A DNA stretch of 18,285 nt from CAYXRK01 sp964467615 (GTDB lineage Bacteria; Hydrogenedentota; Hydrogenedentia; Hydrogenedentales; GCA-2746185), in assembly GCA_964467615.1 (NCBI GenBank), contig CAYXRK010000093.1, positions 1-18,285 on the forward strand. Direction: 5' to 3'. Positions within the stretch are counted from its first letter, which is position 1, and each line of letters begins with the position of its first letter. This document shows, in pieces, positions 15,195 to 18,285 of this stretch. The notes under the pieces were generated by a model, which made no database searches, was not told the DNA's origin, and was given only the letters and a program-made list of their open reading frames with translations. The translations under genes and the position numbers were made by a program.

Positions 15195-16439
15195 ATGGAA
15201 TTCAATTTGCCGCAGGATGTTAGCGCCAAGATCAAGGTGTTGGACGAATTTATCGAGAAGGAAATCAAGCCGCTCGAGAACGAGAACATCAAATACTTTG
15301 ATTACCGGCGCGAACATGCGCGGACGGATTGGGACAACGGGGGCGTGCCGCGGCGCGAATGGATGGAGCTGCTCCGGGAAATGCGGAACCGCGCGGACGC
15401 GGCGGGGCATTTGCGGTATCCGCTGCCGAAGGAACTGGGCGGAAGCGACGGAACAAATCTGGGAATGGCTGCTATCCGCGAGCATTTGGCGGCAAAGGGC
15501 CTGGGCTTGCACAACGATTTGCAAAATGAGGCGTCAATCGTCGGCAATTTCCCCGTGGTGCTGATGTTTCATGAGTTCGGAACGCCCGAACAGAAGGCGA
15601 TGATCGAAGGGATGATCACCGGGAAATTCGGCGTGGCCTTCGGCCTGACCGAGCCGAACCACGGCAGCGACGCGACGTTTCTCGAAACAACGGCGGTGAA
15701 GCAGGGCGGCGATTGGATTCTCAACGGCGCGAAGCGGTTCAACAGCGGGCTGCATGTAGCGACACACGACCTCATTTTCGCGCGGACCTCCGGCGAGCCG
15801 GGTTCGGCGCACGGCATTTCGGGGTTCCTCGTGCCGACGAATGCAAAGGGCTTCGAGGTGCCGTTTTACTGGTGGACCTTCAACATGCCCACGGACCATG
15901 CCGAGGTCGAAATGACGAACGTGCGCGTGCCGGACTCGGCGATCGTCGGCGAGCAGGAAAACGGGCTGGCGCTCGCGCAACATTTTGTACACGAGAACCG
16001 CATCCGGCAGGCGGCGTCGAGCCTGGGCGTCGCGCAATACTGCATCAACGAGACGGCGAAGTACGCGAACGAGCGCATCACCTGGGGCGAGCCGCTATCG
16101 CGCCGCCAGGGTGTGCAGTTCCCGCTCGCGGAGTTGCACACCGAAGCGGAGATGGTGCGCGGCCTCGTCTACAAGACCGCGTGGCACCTGGACAACCAAC
16201 ACCACCTGCAAGTGACGCATCTCGTCGCGATGGCGAACTACCGCGCGAACAAACTCGCTTGCGACGCCGCGGACCTCGCCATGCAGTTCCACGGTGGCAT
16301 CGGCTACACCCGTCACAAACCGTTCGAGCACATCTACCGACACCACCGCCGCTACCGCATTACAGAGGGCGCCGAGCAAATCCAACTGCGCCACATCGCG
16401 CGACAGTTGTTCGGGAGCGGCGGGCGAAGGAAGAAGTAG
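15195..16439 (+). CDS. Acyl-CoA dehydrogenase
   Basis: The 414-residue protein has the full family layout. Residues about 1-125 are the helical N-terminal domain. FGLTEPNHGSDAT at 149-161 and WILNGAKRFNSG at 174-185 bind the FAD and the acyl-CoA in the middle beta domain. The C-terminal helical domain has RQAASSLGVAQYC, ERITWGEPLSRRQ, and MQFHGGIGYTRHKPFEHIYR. Glu391 in RITEGAEQIQLRHIA lies where the catalytic base of medium-chain enzymes sits. The enzyme oxidises an acyl-CoA to the trans-2-enoyl-CoA and passes electrons to ETF. Chain length or branched-chain preference cannot be read. The ATG at 15195 is chosen over an in-frame start at 15120 because AAAGGA lies 5 bases upstream and the family begins here. 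No other fatty-acid or amino-acid degradation gene is nearby. Confidence 0.9.
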   Translation: MEFNLPQDVSAKIKVLDEFIEKEIKPLENENIKYFDYRREHARTDWDNGGVPRREWMELLREMRNRADAAGHLRYPLPKELGGSDGTNLGMAAIREHLAAKGLGLHNDLQNEASIVGNFPVVLMFHEFGTPEQKAMIEGMITGKFGVAFGLTEPNHGSDATFLETTAVKQGGDWILNGAKRFNSGLHVATHDLIFARTSGEPGSAHGISGFLVPTNAKGFEVPFYWWTFNMPTDHAEVEMTNVRVPDSAIVGEQENGLALAQHFVHENRIRQAASSLGVAQYCINETAKYANERITWGEPLSRRQGVQFPLAELHTEAEMVRGLVYKTAWHLDNQHHLQVTHLVAMANYRANKLACDAADLAMQFHGGIGYTRHKPFEHIYRHHRRYRITEGAEQIQLRHIARQLFGSGGRRKK

Positions 16440-16476
16440 CGCGGCGCGAGCGTTTTCGCCCCAACGCCATCGGGGG

Positions 16477-16746
16477 CTACAAACGCACGATCAAGTTGTC
16501 ATACTCGTGATGAGGTCCGATCCAAAACCAATAGATGTGACCGCCCTCGAGAAGCCCGAGCGCGCGATAACCAATTCCGATCCGGACTGAAAATATCGGC
16601 TGGCGGCGACTTACCCGTTTGAAGTGAAGGCCCGGGTGGTCCGGATCGGCGCGCCACTGCCGGTACGCGCGGCGGGCCTGCTCCGCTACCGCCACGGGAA
16701 GCGCATCGAATCGTTTACGGAACTGCTTGGTTACGCTGGATTTCAC
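16477..16746 (-). CDS. RelE/ParE-superfamily toxin
   Basis: The 89-residue protein has the compact basic layout of RelE/ParE/HigB toxins: two N-terminal helices rich in Arg and Lys (KQFRKRFDALP, EQARRAYRQW), then a beta sheet ending in FSVRIGIGYRALG and IYWFWIGPHHEYDNLI. The terminal Y-R-A-L-G and W-I-G-x-H-x-x-Y blocks match a frequent chromosomal subfamily. RelE members cut mRNA on the ribosome and ParE members poison gyrase; which applies here cannot be read. Translation starts at a GTG (16746-16744) that overlaps the antitoxin stop as GTGA, so it depends on antitoxin translation. It is convergent with acyl-CoA dehydrogenase, 37 bases away. Confidence 0.85.
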   Translation of the reverse strand: MKSSVTKQFRKRFDALPVAVAEQARRAYRQWRADPDHPGLHFKRVSRRQPIFSVRIGIGYRALGLLEGGHIYWFWIGPHHEYDNLIVRL

Positions 16747-16973
16747 GCAGTCGGCGAGATCACATCATCGAGCGGCGATATGTCGCCCGCAGCGATTTCC
16801 CGGCGAACGGACTCCGCCATGCGGTCCCATTGTTCGTCCGACGTAGCCTGGAACCGAGCGGCCCACGCCTCCTCATCCTCGATCTCCGTCATGATGAGGG
16901 CGGCGATCGCATCTTGTTCCTCGGCGGGCAATTTGTTGATTCTTTCGATGGCCGATTGAAGCATCTGCGTCAT
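16743..16973 (-). CDS. Putative antitoxin of the RelE/ParE-type pair
   Basis: The 76-residue protein lies directly upstream of the toxin and overlaps it by four bases. It is acidic and helical, with an N-terminal AIERINKLPAEEQDAIAALI helix pair and a C-terminal region EEAWAARFQATSDEQWDRMAESVRREIAAGDISPLDD. The last part, with a Leu/Ala-rich helix and the G-D-I-S-P-L-D-D tail, is common to antitoxins of this toxin subfamily and would wrap the toxin. I see no ribbon-helix-helix or AbrB fold by eye, so DNA binding and autoregulation are uncertain. No Shine-Dalgarno precedes the ATG at 16973-16971. A second in-frame ATG is three codons later and cannot be excluded. Confidence 0.8.
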   Translation of the reverse strand: MTQMLQSAIERINKLPAEEQDAIAALIMTEIEDEEAWAARFQATSDEQWDRMAESVRREIAAGDISPLDDVISPTA

Positions 16974-17189
16974 GACAAATTAGTGTAGGCTGGGGAACGT
17001 CCTAGTGCAATCCCGGATTCCAGCCGAATACGCGTCAACGACACCGGTCTATTCACTCGCTTTTCAGTCCAAATCGTGATGGACGATTTCGGACGGTGTG
17101 ATTATGTCGCAGCCTTCTGCTGCCTTTCCGCTCGGACTTTGCTATATTCCGTCTGTTCTGATGCATTTTCTAACGGAGACTTACACATC
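16974..17189. other. Divergent intergenic region between the antitoxin and the TIM-barrel gene
   Basis: This 216-base gap must carry the start signals for the toxin-antitoxin pair (minus) and the isomerase-like gene (plus). On the plus strand TATATT at 17143-17148 could be a -10 hexamer for the isomerase-like gene, but no convincing -35 lies 16-18 bases before it. GGAG at 17175-17178 is the likely ribosome site for that gene, 11 bases before the start. I see no inverted repeat next to the antitoxin start that would suggest autoregulation. Confidence 0.25.
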
Positions 17190-18179
17190 ATGGCTCGGAA
17201 GGTGACGTTGTTTACGGGGCAGTGGGCGGACCTGCCGCTGCGGGAATTGCTGCCGAAGGTCAAGGCGTTTGGCTACGACGGCGTGGAGCTGGCGTGTTGG
17301 GGCGACCACTTCGACGTGGAGAAGGCCGCGAAGGACCCTGGCTACTGCAAGGCGCAACGTAAGATGATCGAGGACGCGGGCCTGGACTGCTGGGCGGTGT
17401 CGAACCACTTGGCGGGTCAGTTGGTCTGCGATTTGAACGACGCGCGGTCCGACGGGTTTGCACCGGCCAAGTACGCCGGCGACCCGGAGGGCAAGCGGCA
17501 GTGGGCCATCGAGACGATGAAGACGAGTGCGCGCGCGGCAAAGAATTTCGGCGTGGGCGTGGTGAACGGATTCACGGGATCGTCGATATGGCATTTGCTG
17601 TATTCGTTCCCGCCCGTGAGCGAGGCGATGATTGGCGCGGGATACAAACAGTTTGCGGAACTGTGGAACCCGATCCTCGACGTGTTCGACGAGTGCGGCG
17701 TGAAGTTCGGCCTTGAAGTACACCCGACGGAAATCGCGTTCGACGTGTACAGCGCGCATCGCGCGCTTGAGGCGATCGGCCATCGCAAGACGTTCGGGTT
17801 CAACTTCGATCCGAGCCACCTGATTTGGCAGGGCATGGATCCGGCCCAATTCATCAACGAGTTCGGGGACCGCATCTATCACGTCCACATGAAGGACGCG
17901 GCGACGACGCTGGACGGCAAGACCGGGTTGCTCGGCTCGCACCTCAATTTCGGCCACCGGCACCGGGGTTGGGATTTCCGCTCGGTGGGCCGGGGCGACG
18001 TGGACTTCGAGGAGATCATCCGCGCGCTGAACCGCGCGGCGTATCAAGGGCCGTTGTCGGTCGAGTGGGAAGATTCCGGCATGGATCGCGAGCACGGCGC
18101 GCGCGAATCGTGCGACTACGTGAAGAGCATCGATTTCGCGCCCTCGGGAATCGCGTTCGACGCGGCGTTTGGAGAATAG
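17190..18179 (+). CDS. Sugar phosphate isomerase/epimerase-like TIM-barrel protein (xylose isomerase-like/AP endonuclease 2 family)
   Basis: The 329-residue protein has the xylose-isomerase-like TIM barrel. The likely divalent metal ligands stand at the ends of the barrel strands: Glu176 in LEVHPTE, Asp207 in NFDPSHLIWQG, His233 in HVHMKDA, and Glu292 in LSVEWED. GYDGVEL at 28-34 and GRGDVDFEEIIRAL at 268-280 are typical landmarks. Members interconvert keto and aldo sugars, epimerise sugars, or act on inositols and keto-sugar derivatives; the substrate here is not readable. An in-frame start at 17076 adds 38 residues with no family resemblance. The ATG at 17190 is used because GGAG precedes it and the conserved N-terminus begins there. 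There is no signal peptide. It may act in the same sugar economy as ribulokinase, but they are 11 kb apart. Confidence 0.85.
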   Translation: MARKVTLFTGQWADLPLRELLPKVKAFGYDGVELACWGDHFDVEKAAKDPGYCKAQRKMIEDAGLDCWAVSNHLAGQLVCDLNDARSDGFAPAKYAGDPEGKRQWAIETMKTSARAAKNFGVGVVNGFTGSSIWHLLYSFPPVSEAMIGAGYKQFAELWNPILDVFDECGVKFGLEVHPTEIAFDVYSAHRALEAIGHRKTFGFNFDPSHLIWQGMDPAQFINEFGDRIYHVHMKDAATTLDGKTGLLGSHLNFGHRHRGWDFRSVGRGDVDFEEIIRALNRAAYQGPLSVEWEDSGMDREHGARESCDYVKSIDFAPSGIAFDAAFGE

Positions 18180-18216
18180 GGACCAGTACCTTTGTTCTCG
18201 ATATAGGACACATACG

Positions 18217-18285
18217 ATGAGTAAGGTGATTGAAGCGTGGGACGAGAAGGCCAAGTACGACATCGAGACAGCCCGCGCAATGCTA
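18217..18285 (+). CDS. Probable HEPN-domain protein (partial, N-terminal 23 residues)
   Basis: The ATG at 18217 opens a frame that runs to the window edge. ATAGGACA about 8 bases upstream is a fair ribosome site. The visible residues include DEKAKYDIETARAML, which matches the start of HEPN-domain proteins, where an acidic/basic helix K-x-D-h-x-x-A-x-x-h precedes the buried core. The diagnostic R-x-4-6-H motif lies further on and is not visible. HEPN proteins often pair with a MNT nucleotidyltransferase as a toxin-antitoxin system and can act as RNases. That role is inference until the rest of the gene is read. It is 37 bases after the isomerase-like gene. Confidence 0.6.
   Translation, partial: MSKVIEAWDEKAKYDIETARAML

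Noticed and set aside
16458..16477. Possible small terminator hairpin GCCCC/GGGGC between acyl-CoA dehydrogenase and the toxin.
   Set aside because: The 5-bp stem has a 10-base loop, no U-tract in place, and runs into the toxin stop codon.
17181..18263. 360-codon open frame on the minus strand opposite the isomerase-like gene.
   Set aside because: It is an antisense shadow. The sense strand has conserved metal ligands and a ribosome site.
1..18285. CRISPR arrays, tRNA genes, insertion sequences or prophage genes.
   Set aside because: I saw no regularly spaced repeats, no cloverleaf-like stretches, no transposase or integrase motif, and no phage gene order.

Overview
The window is a GC-rich bacterial chromosome segment (GC judged by eye, not counted) with 17 complete protein genes and two cut by the window edges. 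No rRNA, tRNA, CRISPR array, transposase or phage gene is visible. The organism is probably a heterotroph from the Planctomycetes/Lentisphaerae/Hydrogenedentes-like part of the bacterial tree. The clues are a secreted protein with a GDAPD-type domain followed by a Glu-Gly repeat linker, a secreted type I sulfatase, a secreted SMP-30/NHL-type propeller, a membrane SGNH protein and a xylose-isomerase-like TIM barrel. Glu-Gly linkers are, from memory, common in Hydrogenedentes and Lentisphaerae; that assignment is an inference.

Left part (1-3808, minus strand): an SGNH/GDSL-like membrane protein, a secreted protein that I count as twelve propeller units, and the N-terminal 259 residues of a secreted Glu-Gly-linker protein. 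All three face the envelope or exterior.

Centre-left (3913-9093, plus strand): ribulokinase (araB-like), an ORC1/CDC6-like AAA+ ATPase, a translationally coupled rimB-rimK pair (retropepsin-like protease plus S6-type glutamate ligase), and an M50B-like membrane metallopeptidase. A cluster of three hairpins (9130-9215) separates the last gene from a convergent sulfatase (9240-10721, minus).

Centre-right (10836-14941): a small clan AA aspartic protease on the plus strand meets a four-gene minus-strand run. In transcription order that run is UDP-glucose 6-dehydrogenase, a polyprenyl-phosphate sugar-1-phosphate transferase, a secreted NTF2-like protein, and an unrecognised protein with WTHEAH and YHET motifs. 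The first two, 12 bases apart, make a plausible start to exopolysaccharide synthesis: one supplies UDP-glucuronate, the other loads a sugar phosphate onto the lipid carrier.

Right part (15195-18285): an acyl-CoA dehydrogenase, a convergent RelE/ParE-type toxin-antitoxin pair with a GTGA overlap, a secondary-metabolism-independent sugar phosphate isomerase/epimerase-like TIM barrel, and the first 23 codons of a likely HEPN-domain protein.

I do not see a clear new multi-gene system. The best leads are the AAA+/RimB/RimK/M50 strand cluster, the triple-hairpin intergenic element, the WTHEAH/YHET family, and the HEPN gene that continues past the edge.
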